A stretch of DNA of 64,000 nucleotides from Micromonospora sp. CB01531 (GTDB lineage Bacteria > Actinomycetota > Actinomycetes > Mycobacteriales > Micromonosporaceae), in assembly GCF_001905095.1 (NCBI RefSeq), contig NZ_LWLS01000069.1:62001-126000 (forward strand), read 5' to 3'. A program made the position numbers and the translations under genes. Positions 33,955 to 42,583 of the stretch are shown in pieces; the stretch's first letter is position 1, and each line of letters starts with the position of its first letter. The notes under the pieces are model-generated. The model was not told the DNA's origin. It did not search any database and saw nothing but the letters and a program-made list of their open reading frames with translations.

Positions 33955-34891
33955 GGAAGACCCACTTCTTGCGCATCTGCCACTGCAGCATGGTGAGTGC
34001 GAGCACGATGACGAACATCAGGATCGACAGCGTGGCGCCGTAGCCGAAGTGGTGGAACTGGAACGCCTGCTGGTAGAGGTAGTAGACGAGCACCGTGGTT
34101 GAGGTGCCGGGTCCGCCCTGGGTGAGCACCGCGATCTGCGCGAAGACCTGCAGCGACCCGACCACCGTGATGATCGACGTGAGCAGGATCGTCGGGCTGA
34201 TCAGCGGCACGGTGATTCGCCAGAACTGGCGCATCCGGCCCGCCCCGTCCACCTCTGCGGCCTCGTACAGCTCCGCCGGCACCCCTTGTAGGGCGGCCAG
34301 GAACAGCACCATGTTCAAGCCGACGTTCTTGAACACCTGCACGACGATCACCGACAGCATCGCCGTGCCCTCGCCGCGCAGCCAGTTCGGCCCGTCCACG
34401 CCGATGGTGTCGAGCAGGCCGTTGATCCCGCCGTTGTCCTGTAGCAGGAAGCCCCACACGATGGTCCAGGCCACCAGGGAGACCACGACGGGGGAGAAGA
34501 ACAGGGTGCGGAACAGGATGGTGCCGCGCAGCTTCTGGTTGAGCAGGACGGCCAGCAGCAACGCCAGGCCGAGGTTGAGCACCACCAGGCCGATGGAGAA
34601 CAGGCCGGTGGCCCGCAGTACCGCGCCGAGGTTGGGGTCGTCGGCGAGGGTCTGGTAGTTGTCGGTGCCGACGAAGTCGAATGTGCCGGCGAGCACGTTC
34701 CACTCGTGCAGGCTGTACCAGACCACGAGGATCAGCGGCAGGATCACGAAGACGGCGCTGCCGAGCAGTTGCGGGGTGATGAAGAGGTAGCCGGTGAGCT
34801 GGTCGCGGCGTCGGCTGGTCCAGAAGCGCCGCGGCCGGCCCAGGGTGGGCCGGGCCTCGACCTGGCCCACCCTGGTGTCCGTCCGGGTCAT
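33944..34891 (-). CDS. CUT1 ABC sugar transporter permease (MalF type)
   Basis: The 315-residue permease has six membrane helices after a basic cytoplasmic N-terminus (TLGRPRRFWTSRRRDQLTGY). The EAA motif is ELYEAAEVDGAGRMRQFWR ITVPLI, near residues 210-235. FSPVVVSLVAWTIVWGFLL and LTQGGPGTSTTVLVYYLYQQAF are typical MalF-type stretches (key parts LTQGGPG and VYYLYQQAF). It lies 7 bp after the solute-binding protein gene and overlaps the MalG-type gene. Confidence 0.93.
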   Translation of the reverse strand: MTRTDTRVGQVEARPTLGRPRRFWTSRRRDQLTGYLFITPQLLGSAVFVILPLILVVWYSLHEWNVLAGTFDFVGTDNYQTLADDPNLGAVLRATGLFSIGLVVLNLGLALLLAVLLNQKLRGTILFRTLFFSPVVVSLVAWTIVWGFLLQDNGGINGLLDTIGVDGPNWLRGEGTAMLSVIVVQVFKNVGLNMVLFLAALQGVPAELYEAAEVDGAGRMRQFWRITVPLISPTILLTSIITVVGSLQVFAQIAVLTQGGPGTSTTVLVYYLYQQAFQFHHFGYGATLSILMFVIVLALTMLQWQMRKKWVFHES

Positions 34892-34898
34892 GATTTCC

Positions 34899-36179
34899 CT
34901 ACTTCGCCAGCAGCGGTTGGATCTTGGCGCAGACCCCGTCGAGGACGGCCTTGACGTCCGCGTCGGGCTTCCACAGCGGGTCGAGTCCGGCGCGTACCTG
35001 CTGGCTCAGCTCGGCCTGCCCGGCATGGTTGGGCTTGACCACACCGTTGGTGATGCCGTCGATGACGACCTTCTGCAACTGCTCCGGCTTGAGCTTCGGG
35101 TTCGCCTTCGCGAGGGTCTCCGCGGTCAGCAGCGACTGGCGCGGCGGCGGGAAGAACTGGGCCAGCTTCGCCGAGTTGGTGGGGTTGGTCAGAAACGCCA
35201 GAAAGTCGGCGGCCACATCGGCGTGCGGGCCCTTCTTCATCACCCCGATGCCGCCCTGACCGAACACCGAATACGGACCCTTCGGACCCGCGGGCAGCGG
35301 GACCAGGTCCCAGGCGAAGCCGTCGTCCTTCAGCAGCGAGGCGCGGGAGATCTGGGTGATCGTCATGGCGGCGTCACCGGCGAAGAAGTCAGCGGTGGTG
35401 CCCGGACCGGGCAGCGCCTTCGTGGTGAAAATGGCCTTGTGCAGCGCGGTCATCGCCTCGACCATCTCCGGACTGGCGAAACCGCAACTCTTGCCGTCCT
35501 CACTCCACGCCTGAGCGCCCCACCCGGCCCAAAACATGGACAAGTTGTCCCAGGCCTTGTAGTCGAAGTCCCGGATCACCAGCCCGGCCTTGCCGGTCTT
35601 GCCGTTGACCGCCCCAGCCGCCGCGAGGGCGGTGTCCCAATCCCACTGCCCGGCCGCGATCAGCTCGGCCGGCGTCTTCTGCCCAGCCTTCTTCAACAGG
35701 TCGGTGTTGACGAACACCCCGAACGGCGACGTGGAGAACGGGTAGCCGTAGAGCTTCCCGCCGTTCCGCCACAGCTTGAGGGTGGCCGGCGACAGGTCGT
35801 CGTACTGGTACCCGTCGGCCTTCTTCAGCGTGGCATCGAGGGGCAGCAGCGCGCCGGACGCGACGAAGTCCGGTGCGGAGCCCTCCAGTACCCACGCCAG
35901 GTCAGGTGCGTTCCCGCCGGCGATCTGGGTGGTCAGCGTGGTGGTGTAGTTCTCGAAGGGGATGGGGTCGAACTTGATCTCGGCGACGTTCGGGTGGCTC
36001 TTGCGGTACTCGTCGGCGATCTCGTTGAACAGCTTCAGGTGCGCCTCGTTGGCCGACCAGATGGTCATCCGCAGACTGGCCGGGCCCTTGTCCTTCGCCT
36101 CGCCGCCACCACAGGCGGACAGGGCGAGGACGCCGGCCAGTGCGGCGGCGACAACAGCCAGAGCCTTTCCTCGTTTCAC
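34899..36179 (-). CDS. Extracellular sugar-binding lipoprotein of ABC importer
   Basis: The 426-residue protein has a lipoprotein signal MKRGKALAVVAAALAGVLAL followed by lipobox LSAC (C23) and a flexible GGGEAKDKG. The mature part follows the family 1 solute-binding fold: LRMTIWSANEAHLKLFNEI, FDPIPFENYTTTLTTQIAGG, APDLAWVLEGSAPDF, and PFSTSPFGVFVNTDLLKKAG. It would capture a sugar or glycan fragment outside the membrane and deliver it to the two permeases encoded downstream. Operon position between the FAD oxidoreductase and the permeases supports a common substrate. Confidence 0.93.
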   Translation of the reverse strand: MKRGKALAVVAAALAGVLALSACGGGEAKDKGPASLRMTIWSANEAHLKLFNEIADEYRKSHPNVAEIKFDPIPFENYTTTLTTQIAGGNAPDLAWVLEGSAPDFVASGALLPLDATLKKADGYQYDDLSPATLKLWRNGGKLYGYPFSTSPFGVFVNTDLLKKAGQKTPAELIAAGQWDWDTALAAAGAVNGKTGKAGLVIRDFDYKAWDNLSMFWAGWGAQAWSEDGKSCGFASPEMVEAMTALHKAIFTTKALPGPGTTADFFAGDAAMTITQISRASLLKDDGFAWDLVPLPAGPKGPYSVFGQGGIGVMKKGPHADVAADFLAFLTNPTNSAKLAQFFPPPRQSLLTAETLAKANPKLKPEQLQKVVIDGITNGVVKPNHAGQAELSQQVRAGLDPLWKPDADVKAVLDGVCAKIQPLLAK

Positions 36180-36200
36180 TATCTTCTCCTCACCGGGGGT

Positions 36201-37805
36201 TCAGTAGCCCGCGATCTGCGGCCAGCGGCGTTGCACGCCGGCGGCCGAGACGCGGTCGGTGAATTCGGCCAGCAGGCGGGGGGTGCCGCGGACCGCACGC
36301 GGGGACTCGCCCCGCGTCAGACAGAAGTCGGCGAGCAGGCCGGCGACCTCGCCGACGTTCCACTCGACCGGGTGCAGCCGGTAGCTGCCGTTGGTGATGT
36401 GCGTGGTGCCGATGTTCTTGCCGGCCGGCAGCAGGTTCTCCATCCGCTGCGGGATCAGCGCACCGAGCGGAATCTCGAACGGGCAGGAGCCGACGTCGAT
36501 GTAGTTGTCACCGCCGGTGGACGGGTGTAGGTCGATGCGGTACATCCCCACGCCGATCGAGTCGGCGTAGCGCACCGCGCCGTGCTCACCCCGCACCGCG
36601 AGGGAGAGGTCCTGCTCCACCACCGTGTACTCGGCCCGGATGCGGCGCGACTCCCGGATGTAGGGCGCCTGCGCCAACCCGTCCGGGCTACCGGTCACGT
36701 CCCCGCGCAGCCGCAGCCCGGGGAAGCCGGTGCCGCCGTCCGGCCGGGGCGCCTCCGTCTGCAGCCAGTACAGCACCGAGTACGACAGCTCGCGGGCCTT
36801 GGCCAGGTGCCACGACGCGTTCGGCACGTCGATGACCGGACCCTCGAAGTAGTCGATCATCGGCCAGTTGACCAGCGTGATGTCGCTGCCGTACGTCCCG
36901 TCGGTGAAGTTGCGCCGGGCGGCGATCCGCCGGAACGTCCACAGGTTGCCGTCACCCGGGTTGACGCGCTGATCGGCGTCGACGCTCAGCGGGTCGTCGT
37001 CCGGGTTGGGGGTGAAGCTGCGCTCGACGATCTCCAGCGTGCGCGGGTGCGGCGACCGCCAGGACAGCAGCCGGTCACCCCAGAAGTCGGGCTTGTAGTC
37101 GCGCCAGAAGTCATACCCCGCGGGCCGGTCAATGGTCTGATCACCGTCGACGTGGTCGATCGCGAAGCACACCGACACGGCCTGCATGTTCATCGGCTGC
37201 GCCTCGGCGGGCGCGCTCGGCTCCCCGGTCTCGACCTGCGACTCGAACCCGGTGACGTACTCCGTGCCGGTCAGCGGCAGCAGCTCACCGGTCTCCGTGG
37301 CGTCCAGGATGTACGGTGCGACCACGTCGATCCGATCGTCCCGGTCCCGGTGCGCCAGGGTGACGCCGGTGACCCGGTCCCCGTCGGTCTCCGCGGCGAC
37401 CGGCCGGTACGGCTGCAGCACCGTCAGCCGCCCCGATCCCCGGTACGGCGCGAGCATCTCCTCGAGCACGGCCACGGCCACCCGCGGCTCGTGGCAGAGC
37501 CGGCTCACCCAGCCGGCGCCCGGGTTGAGGTCGGTCCAGGCCCGGGACCGCTCCGTCAGCGGGTAGTGGCGACGGTAGTAGTCGCGGATGCCGTTGCGCA
37601 GGGCCCGGTAGCTGGCGGTGGCGCCGAACTGCTCGATCCAGGAGTGCTCGTCCGGCGGGACGGCCTGGCTGGTGAGCTGCCCGCCGAGCCAGTCGAACTC
37701 CTCGGTCAGGATGACGGACCGGCCGGCCCTGGCCGCGGCGAGCGCCGCGGCGACCCCGCCCAGTCCGCCCCCGACGACGAGGACGTCCGCACGCATCTGT
37801 ACCAC
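36201..37805 (-). CDS. FAD-dependent oxidoreductase (PF12831-like)
   Basis: The 534-residue flavoprotein begins with the FAD dinucleotide motif VLVVGGGLGGVAAALAAARAG, then the GG motif EEFDWLGGQLTSQAVPPDEH, conserved in secreted-glycan-associated 'FAD-dependent oxidoreductase' families. The C-terminus has MENLLPAGKNIGTTHITNGSYRLHPVEW (key parts LLPAGKN and YRLHPVEW), which closes the FAD site. I prefer the GTG at 37805, which has GGAAGGAAG upstream; the ATG at 37796 is equally in frame. It is the second gene of the LacI-controlled operon, between the repressor and the sugar-binding protein. It probably oxidises a carbohydrate or modified sugar. Confidence 0.88.
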   Translation of the reverse strand: MVQMRADVLVVGGGLGGVAAALAAARAGRSVILTEEFDWLGGQLTSQAVPPDEHSWIEQFGATASYRALRNGIRDYYRRHYPLTERSRAWTDLNPGAGWVSRLCHEPRVAVAVLEEMLAPYRGSGRLTVLQPYRPVAAETDGDRVTGVTLAHRDRDDRIDVVAPYILDATETGELLPLTGTEYVTGFESQVETGEPSAPAEAQPMNMQAVSVCFAIDHVDGDQTIDRPAGYDFWRDYKPDFWGDRLLSWRSPHPRTLEIVERSFTPNPDDDPLSVDADQRVNPGDGNLWTFRRIAARRNFTDGTYGSDITLVNWPMIDYFEGPVIDVPNASWHLAKARELSYSVLYWLQTEAPRPDGGTGFPGLRLRGDVTGSPDGLAQAPYIRESRRIRAEYTVVEQDLSLAVRGEHGAVRYADSIGVGMYRIDLHPSTGGDNYIDVGSCPFEIPLGALIPQRMENLLPAGKNIGTTHITNGSYRLHPVEWNVGEVAGLLADFCLTRGESPRAVRGTPRLLAEFTDRVSAAGVQRRWPQIAGY

Positions 37806-37835
37806 TTGCTTCCTTCCAGTTGCGCGGTCCACCGC

Positions 37836-38882
37836 TCAGCGGCGGTGAACCGCCGGATCAGGGGCGCCGAGGGTGTTGCCCTCGACGAGCTCGCAGGGGA
37901 GAAGCCGCTGCTGGAGGCCGACGGCGCTGCCGTCGATGACGCCGGTCAGCACCTCGACCGCCTGCCGGCCCATCTCCTCCCGCGGGATCAGGAACCCGGT
38001 GAACGCGATATCGGTGGGAACCGGGACGGTCGGATCGCCGAGAGTGACGATCGACAGGTCACCCGGCACGGTCAGCCCACGCCGCCGGGCGGCCGACTCC
38101 AACGCCACCGCCGTGGCGAAATCCTCCACGAACGCGGCGGTGGTCCCGTCGGCCAGCAGGTCGTCGAGGCTCGCGTCGGCCTCCCCGGCCACCGTGGACA
38201 CCTGGCGGGCGCTCGCCGCCGTCGTCGCGGCGGCGACGAACCCACGGCGCCGGTCCTCCGAGGACTCGGCGTTCATGCCCATGCTCACGTATGTCAGGCG
38301 CCGATGACCGCGCTGCACCGCCAGCTCGACGAGCCGGGCCACCGCCGTCGCGTAGTCGGCGCCGACGTAGGGCACCGGTCCGCCGGCGTCGTCGCGGCGC
38401 CCCACGGCGACGTACGGAAATCCGTCGCGGTTGAGCCGGTGCAGTTCCGAGCCGTCGATCTCGCGCCCGAGCAGGATGCACCCGTCGGCCAGGCGCAACC
38501 GGTTGTCCTGGTGGAAGATCCGCCGCCGGCCGTCCACCACGGGTGCGCTGGTGAACAACAGCAGGTCGCAGCCCACCCGCTCGGCGTACTCCTCGATGCC
38601 GAGCAGAAACGGGTGGAAGAAGTCCCGGCTGCCGCTGGGGAAGGCGGGCTCGTACGTGAACACGCCGATGATCCGGTTGAACCGTGCGGCGAGGCGGCGG
38701 GCCACGGGATCGGCGGCGTACCCGGTCTCGGCGATGACCCGCAGCACGCGGTCCCGGGTCTCCGGGGCAATGCGGACCTCGGCGTCGGTGCGGTTGTTCA
38801 GCACCAACGACACCGTCGCCTGACTGACACCAGCCAACCGCGCGATATCACGTTGGGTGACACGTCTGGGGGGAGCGGTCAC
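37836..38882 (-). CDS. LacI-family transcriptional repressor
   Basis: The 348-residue regulator has the LacI helix-turn-helix and hinge at its N-terminus (TQRDIARLAGVSQATVSLVL, then NNR and RVLRVIAETGY) and a periplasmic-binding-type effector domain (IIGVFTYEPAF, ILLGREIDG, YVGADYATAV). The effector should be a sugar imported by the downstream ABC system. It heads the minus-strand operon and is divergent from the secreted protein gene at 39355. Three related palindromes lie in the intergenic region, the nearest 20 bp from its GTG start, so autoregulation and repression of both transcripts are likely. Confidence 0.95.
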   Translation of the reverse strand: MTAPPRRVTQRDIARLAGVSQATVSLVLNNRTDAEVRIAPETRDRVLRVIAETGYAADPVARRLAARFNRIIGVFTYEPAFPSGSRDFFHPFLLGIEEYAERVGCDLLLFTSAPVVDGRRRIFHQDNRLRLADGCILLGREIDGSELHRLNRDGFPYVAVGRRDDAGGPVPYVGADYATAVARLVELAVQRGHRRLTYVSMGMNAESSEDRRRGFVAAATTAASARQVSTVAGEADASLDDLLADGTTAAFVEDFATAVALESAARRRGLTVPGDLSIVTLGDPTVPVPTDIAFTGFLIPREEMGRQAVEVLTGVIDGSAVGLQQRLLPCELVEGNTLGAPDPAVHRR

Positions 38883-38901
38883 GACGAGTCCTTCCGGTGC
38901 G

Positions 38902-38917
38902 GCTAATGCGTATTAGC
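38902..38917. promoter_or_regulatory. LacI operator 1, GCTAATGCGTATTAGC
   Basis: A 16-bp near-palindrome with GCTAAT/ATTAGC outer arms lies 20 bp upstream of the LacI start. It shares the TAATGCG/TATTAGC core with two further copies at 39004 and 39137. The position suits autorepression. Confidence 0.85.
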
Positions 38918-39003
38918 GCTCGGCGTTGGGAAGGAGCTTGGCGGGTGGGTTGGCCTGTGTCAAGAGGTGGAGTCGAGATTTCCGCCCGATGAACTCCCTG
39001 GAG

Positions 39004-39015
39004 TAATGCGCATTA
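39004..39015. promoter_or_regulatory. LacI operator 2, TAATGCGCATTA
   Basis: A perfect 12-bp palindrome, the core of the same motif, followed by GC on the right but lacking the left GC. It lies about midway between the divergent genes and could support looping between sites 1 and 3. Confidence 0.8.
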
Positions 39016-39136
39016 GCGGGAACCGTCCTCGGCGGGGTGACCCATGGGTGGCCGAAGATCTGCGCGAAACCGGAGGAGGTGGGCCAGCCTCTTGACAGGA
39101 GCCCTGCCCGGCGAGCAACATTCGAGAAACATAGAT

Positions 39137-39152
39137 GCTAATACGTATTAGC
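39137..39152. promoter_or_regulatory. LacI operator 3, GCTAATACGTATTAGC
   Basis: A perfect 16-bp palindrome 203 bp upstream of the secreted protein at 39355. It is the best-symmetric of the three sites and likely the operator for the plus-strand transcript. Confidence 0.88.
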
Positions 39153-39354
39153 TCAGATGGTCGAGAGAACCCCGACGGTCGACGACCCCTGCCCTCTTAC
39201 CGAGAGTCACCACCTGCCGCCCGGTGCCGCCGGCGGCCCGCGTGGAGCACCACTCACGGGACGGCGCCTCCCGGGCTGCCGCCGGACGCCCCGCACTCCC
39301 GCCACCGCCCGTCGATAACCGCCAAGCGATCGATCCGACAGAACAGGAAGACGC

Positions 39355-40716
39355 ATGACGCCACCACCCGCCTCGTCCCGACGCGCCGTCCTGGCAGCCG
39401 CCGGCACCGGCCTGCTCGTCGCCGCCATGGCCGGCGCCGCGCCGGCCGCCGCCGACCCTGGCCTCGACTTCCCCCAGTTCAGCTACGTGGGCACCGCGTT
39501 CGACAAGAGCAAGCTCGCCTACAACCCGACGAACGAGTTCATCTTCCCGAGCGTCATCCGGGCCGCCGACTACTTCCCCCACCCGCTCGGCACCTACTAC
39601 CTGTACTACGCGCCGCACGAGCGGCCCGGCGGGATCGCCCTCGCGTACGCCGACTCGATCGACGGTCCGTGGACCGAGTACGACGCCAACCCGCTGATCA
39701 GCAACACCTGGCTGCCGCACTACTCGACGGTCAGCCACATCTCCTCACCACACGCGGTGTGGATCGAGGGCGAGCGCAAGCTGTTCCTCTACTTCCACGG
39801 CGAGAACTCCATCACCCGGTACGCGACCTCCGACGATGGCATCCACTTCACCTATGGCGGCACCGCGGTCAGCCGCAACGAGACCACCGGCGGCGAGACC
39901 TCCTACGCCCGGGTGTTCGAGCAGTCCGTGCCCCGCCTCGGCACCCGCTACCTGATGCTGTTCATGGACAACCCCACCGCGGCGCCGCCCGGACCGACCG
40001 GGCCGGTGTCCCGACGCATCCGCTGGGCGGTCTCCAACGACGCACGGACCTGGACCATGCAACCCGAACCGATCGTGACCCCGCAGGGCGTCGAAGGCCC
40101 GAACGCCTCGGGGCCGTTCTTCCTGCGCTGGAACGACCGCAATCTGGTGATCTACCACGCCGCCGACGGCAACATGCACGCGGTGGACGTCGGGGAGAAC
40201 TTCGACCAGGAGACCCACCTCGGCATCGTGCACGACTCCATGTCCGGCGCGCCCGACCTCGGCCGATCGGCCGCGCCGACGTTCTACTTCGACGGACGTA
40301 CCGCGCACATGTACTACGAGGCCGGCGGTCGCCTCACCGCCACCATCGGACACGCCACCGCCACCCTGGCAAACCTGGTGCCCGAACGGCAGCTGGACTG
40401 CACGGTGGACCGGCCGGTGCTGTGGCCGCCGAACCACGAGCTGATCGACGTCACCGTGACCGTCGACCTGCGCGACGGGGTGCTCGGCCCGAACGCGTTC
40501 GCCCTGACCGGCGTGACCGGCGGCGACGCCGCGGACGTCAGCGGCTTCACCACCGGCACGCCCGCCACGAGCGGCAAGCTGCGGGCCGAACGGGCCGGCA
40601 ACGGCGGGGACCGCGTCTACCACCTGACATACGCCGGCCACGACGAGATCGGACGACCGGTCGGCTGCACCGTCACCGTCACCGTCCCGCACGACGAGGG
40701 GCAGCCACCCGCTTGA
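39355..40716 (+). CDS. Secreted five-bladed beta-propeller protein (GH43/GH117-like) with C-terminal Ig-like module
   Basis: The 453-residue protein has a twin-arginine-like signal (SSRRAVLAAAGTGLLVAAMAG) and AxA cleavage near residue 33. A five-bladed propeller follows. Repeating blade signatures are YYLYYAPHERPGGIALAYADS, VWIEGERKLFLYFHGENS, IRWAVSNDARTWT, FLRWNDRNLVIYHAADGNMHAV and FYFDGRTAHMYYEAGGRLTA, each cited in part. The catalytic acids of GH43-type enzymes cannot be fixed by eye. The C-terminal ~100 residues (RPVLWPPNHELIDVTVTVD) are a HYR/Ig-like sandwich. AGGAAG precedes the ATG. It is divergent from the LacI operon, with three operators between, so it probably releases the sugar that the operon imports. 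Confidence 0.85.
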   Translation: MTPPPASSRRAVLAAAGTGLLVAAMAGAAPAAADPGLDFPQFSYVGTAFDKSKLAYNPTNEFIFPSVIRAADYFPHPLGTYYLYYAPHERPGGIALAYADSIDGPWTEYDANPLISNTWLPHYSTVSHISSPHAVWIEGERKLFLYFHGENSITRYATSDDGIHFTYGGTAVSRNETTGGETSYARVFEQSVPRLGTRYLMLFMDNPTAAPPGPTGPVSRRIRWAVSNDARTWTMQPEPIVTPQGVEGPNASGPFFLRWNDRNLVIYHAADGNMHAVDVGENFDQETHLGIVHDSMSGAPDLGRSAAPTFYFDGRTAHMYYEAGGRLTATIGHATATLANLVPERQLDCTVDRPVLWPPNHELIDVTVTVDLRDGVLGPNAFALTGVTGGDAADVSGFTTGTPATSGKLRAERAGNGGDRVYHLTYAGHDEIGRPVGCTVTVTVPHDEGQPPA

Positions 40717-40757
40717 TCTTCAACCTACGGCTCCCTAACGGCGGGTAGGGGCGAGGA

Positions 40758-40802
40758 GACGAAGCAGCCGCGGGAACAGGATGTCCCCGCGGCTGCCTCG
40801 TC
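40758..40802. terminator. Bidirectional terminator hairpin between convergent genes
   Basis: Arms of 21 nt at 40758-40778 and 40782-40802 pair with only two G:U or mismatch positions around a 3-nt loop (core GCAGCCGCGGG/CCCGCGGCTGC). The hairpin lies 42 bp after the propeller gene stop and 5 bp before the convergent carboxypeptidase stop, so it can serve both transcripts. Confidence 0.85.
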
Positions 40803-40807
40803 GGTCG

Positions 40808-42040
40808 TCAGTCGTTAGTGGTGTCCCAGCCGTAGTCGGGCAGGTCGAAGAAGTCGTCGCCGTCGACCCGGTCGACGGTGCCGTCAGCGAGGCCACCGAG
40901 CAGCGACTCCACGCCGGTCTGCACGCTCTTCACGAGCATGCCGTGCTGCTTCTGGCCCAGGTCGTCCTGCTGGCCGCGGACCTCGAACAGCACCGTGCCG
41001 GTGCCGTTGAGGGCGAACGCCGAGCGGCCCTGGCCCGCGTACTCCCGCGCGTCCGGGTGGAAGTACCGGCCCACGGCCGCGAGCTTGGACTGGTCGCCGT
41101 ACTGCGCCTTCATGCCGTTGGCGACGGTGAGGGCGTAGCGGCGGGACTTGTCCTGGTCGAGCGCCGGCCACGCCGCCTTGTACTTGGCGCCGTCCTGCAC
41201 CCCGAGCGGCGGGTAGTCGAGCGATACGGAGATGAGGTTGCCGTCCTGCGTACCGCCGGTGAGCCGGTCACACGGTCCCATGTGGTGCAGGTCGACGTAC
41301 GCGTCGACCGCGCCCTTTTCCGCCCGCAGTCCGACGTAGACGTCGCGAATGGCGCGCGACTCGGGGGAGAGGAAGAACCCGGCGTCGGTGTCGCGGCCCG
41401 GCAGGTCGGCGGCGCGCGGCACGTAGTTGAGGTCGGGGTTGAAGTCGCGGTTGAGGTCGTAGCCGGGCAGGTCGATGCCGTCTCCGCTGAGCCGGTGGTA
41501 CCAGGCGCGCGGCGCCCCGGCCAGCTGCGGGAACTCCGCCAGTGTCTCGTCCCAGGACCGCTCGTTCATCCGTCGGTTGAGCTCGCCGCCGTCGGGGTTG
41601 ACCATGGGCATCGCGACGAAGGTGATCTCGCTGAGGATCTTCCGGGTCTGCGCGTCACCGCTGCTGCCCAGGCGCTTGAGGATCGCGAGCAGCGCCTCCG
41701 TGCCGGTCCGCTCGTTGCCGTGGATCGCGCTGGTGACCAGCAGCACCTTGTCGCCGGTGCCCACCCGGGCCGCCCACAGCTCCCGGCCCTGCTGAGTGCG
41801 CCCGACCACGTCGACGTCCACCCGGCCGCCGCTGGTGCGCTCGATCTGCGCCAGCCGCTCGCCCACCTGCTGGTGGTTGCTCCAGCCCGACCAGGAGGGG
41901 TCGTCGGCGATCTTGCAGCTGCCCTGCCCCGGCCCCTCTGGAGCGGCGGCGGATACGGGTGGGGCGGTGAGGATCGAACCGGCCAGCGCGGCCGTCACGG
42001 CGGCGGCCAGCGCGCTTCGGGATCGGAGGATCGTCGACAT
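40808..42040 (-). CDS. Secreted M14 zinc carboxypeptidase
   Basis: From the ATG at 42040 the 410-residue precursor has a Sec signal peptide (basic start, LAAAVTAALAGSILTAPPVSA). A zinc carboxypeptidase domain follows, with zinc ligands H107 and E110 in SAIHGNERTG, a third His likely in YVDLHHMGP, substrate Arg/Asn positions in YDLNRDFN, and the catalytic Glu in TVLFEVRGQ. The closing strand-helix pair fits the family. It should cleave C-terminal residues or amide-linked amino acids outside the cell. No accessory domain is seen. It shares a terminator with the convergent propeller gene. Confidence 0.93.
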   Translation of the reverse strand: MSTILRSRSALAAAVTAALAGSILTAPPVSAAAPEGPGQGSCKIADDPSWSGWSNHQQVGERLAQIERTSGGRVDVDVVGRTQQGRELWAARVGTGDKVLLVTSAIHGNERTGTEALLAILKRLGSSGDAQTRKILSEITFVAMPMVNPDGGELNRRMNERSWDETLAEFPQLAGAPRAWYHRLSGDGIDLPGYDLNRDFNPDLNYVPRAADLPGRDTDAGFFLSPESRAIRDVYVGLRAEKGAVDAYVDLHHMGPCDRLTGGTQDGNLISVSLDYPPLGVQDGAKYKAAWPALDQDKSRRYALTVANGMKAQYGDQSKLAAVGRYFHPDAREYAGQGRSAFALNGTGTVLFEVRGQQDDLGQKQHGMLVKSVQTGVESLLGGLADGTVDRVDGDDFFDLPDYGWDTTND

Positions 42041-42224
42041 CTTGTATACCTGCACGCGTACTCCTCTCGTGGATCCACTGTCCACCGAGCGAGGCGCAGC
42101 TCAGCACCGGTGAGGCTCGGGGGAGCGGACCACCTCTGCCTTTCGGCGATCTTGGCGTGCGCGCCCCCGGCGATGCAATGAAAAGATGCAACTTTGCCAA
42201 TGAAAATGAAGATTTCCTACAGAC

Positions 42225-42247
42225 GGTGGAGCTCCGTCCACCTTTTT
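42225..42247 (+). terminator. Orphan rho-independent terminator-like hairpin with T tract
   Basis: GGTGGA-N6-TCCACC is followed directly by TTTTT in an AT-richer patch. No plus-strand gene ends just upstream, so it may be a relic of a lost gene or end an unannotated short transcript. Confidence is limited because the arms are only 6 bp. Confidence 0.4.
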
Positions 42248-42316
42248 CCGACAGACGGCAGAAGCCCACGAACCCGCTGCTATGCTCAAATGGGACTTTT
42301 GCCTCCAGCGTGTAGA

Positions 42317-42505
42317 TCAACAACTACCTCCGTGGACGACGGCGCTGCCGGCGATGGTGTGGGTGACGCGCGTCGCCCGGCAGTCCCGCGCCGGCGGCGA
42401 ACAGAATGCGATCGAGCACGGCCCGGTCCGCCTGCTTGCCGACCGCGATCGCGCCGCTGTCCGTGCGTACGCCGAGTCGGCGCACCCTGCGGCCGAGGCA
42501 CTCGA
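42317..42505 (-). pseudogene. Decayed duplicate of amidohydrolase 3' end
   Basis: The minus strand reads DSGAIAVGKQADRAVLDR then ILFAAGAGLPGDAR and, after a frameshift, RVTHTIAGSAVVHGG before a stop. This closely parallels the C-terminus of the intact amidohydrolase at 43070 (GGTIAVSKRADLAVLDRNL, FAAGAGLPADARVTHTIA). It is a truncated, frameshifted paralogue of the last ~60 codons only, about 0.6-0.8 kb from the intact copy and in the same orientation. Local duplication followed by decay, or remains of a deleted second amidohydrolase gene, would explain it. Confidence 0.8.
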
Positions 42506-42583
42506 GGTATGGCGCGGGTAGGGTCGACCACGTGTCCCGTCGTTCCGCCGTAACCCCCACAGATCTGAAGCTCTGGGAGAGCA

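Noticed and set aside
36582..38906. 774-codon plus-strand open frame opposite the FAD oxidoreductase and LacI genes
   Set aside because: Shadow frame of GC-rich coding DNA; the minus-strand genes show clear domains.
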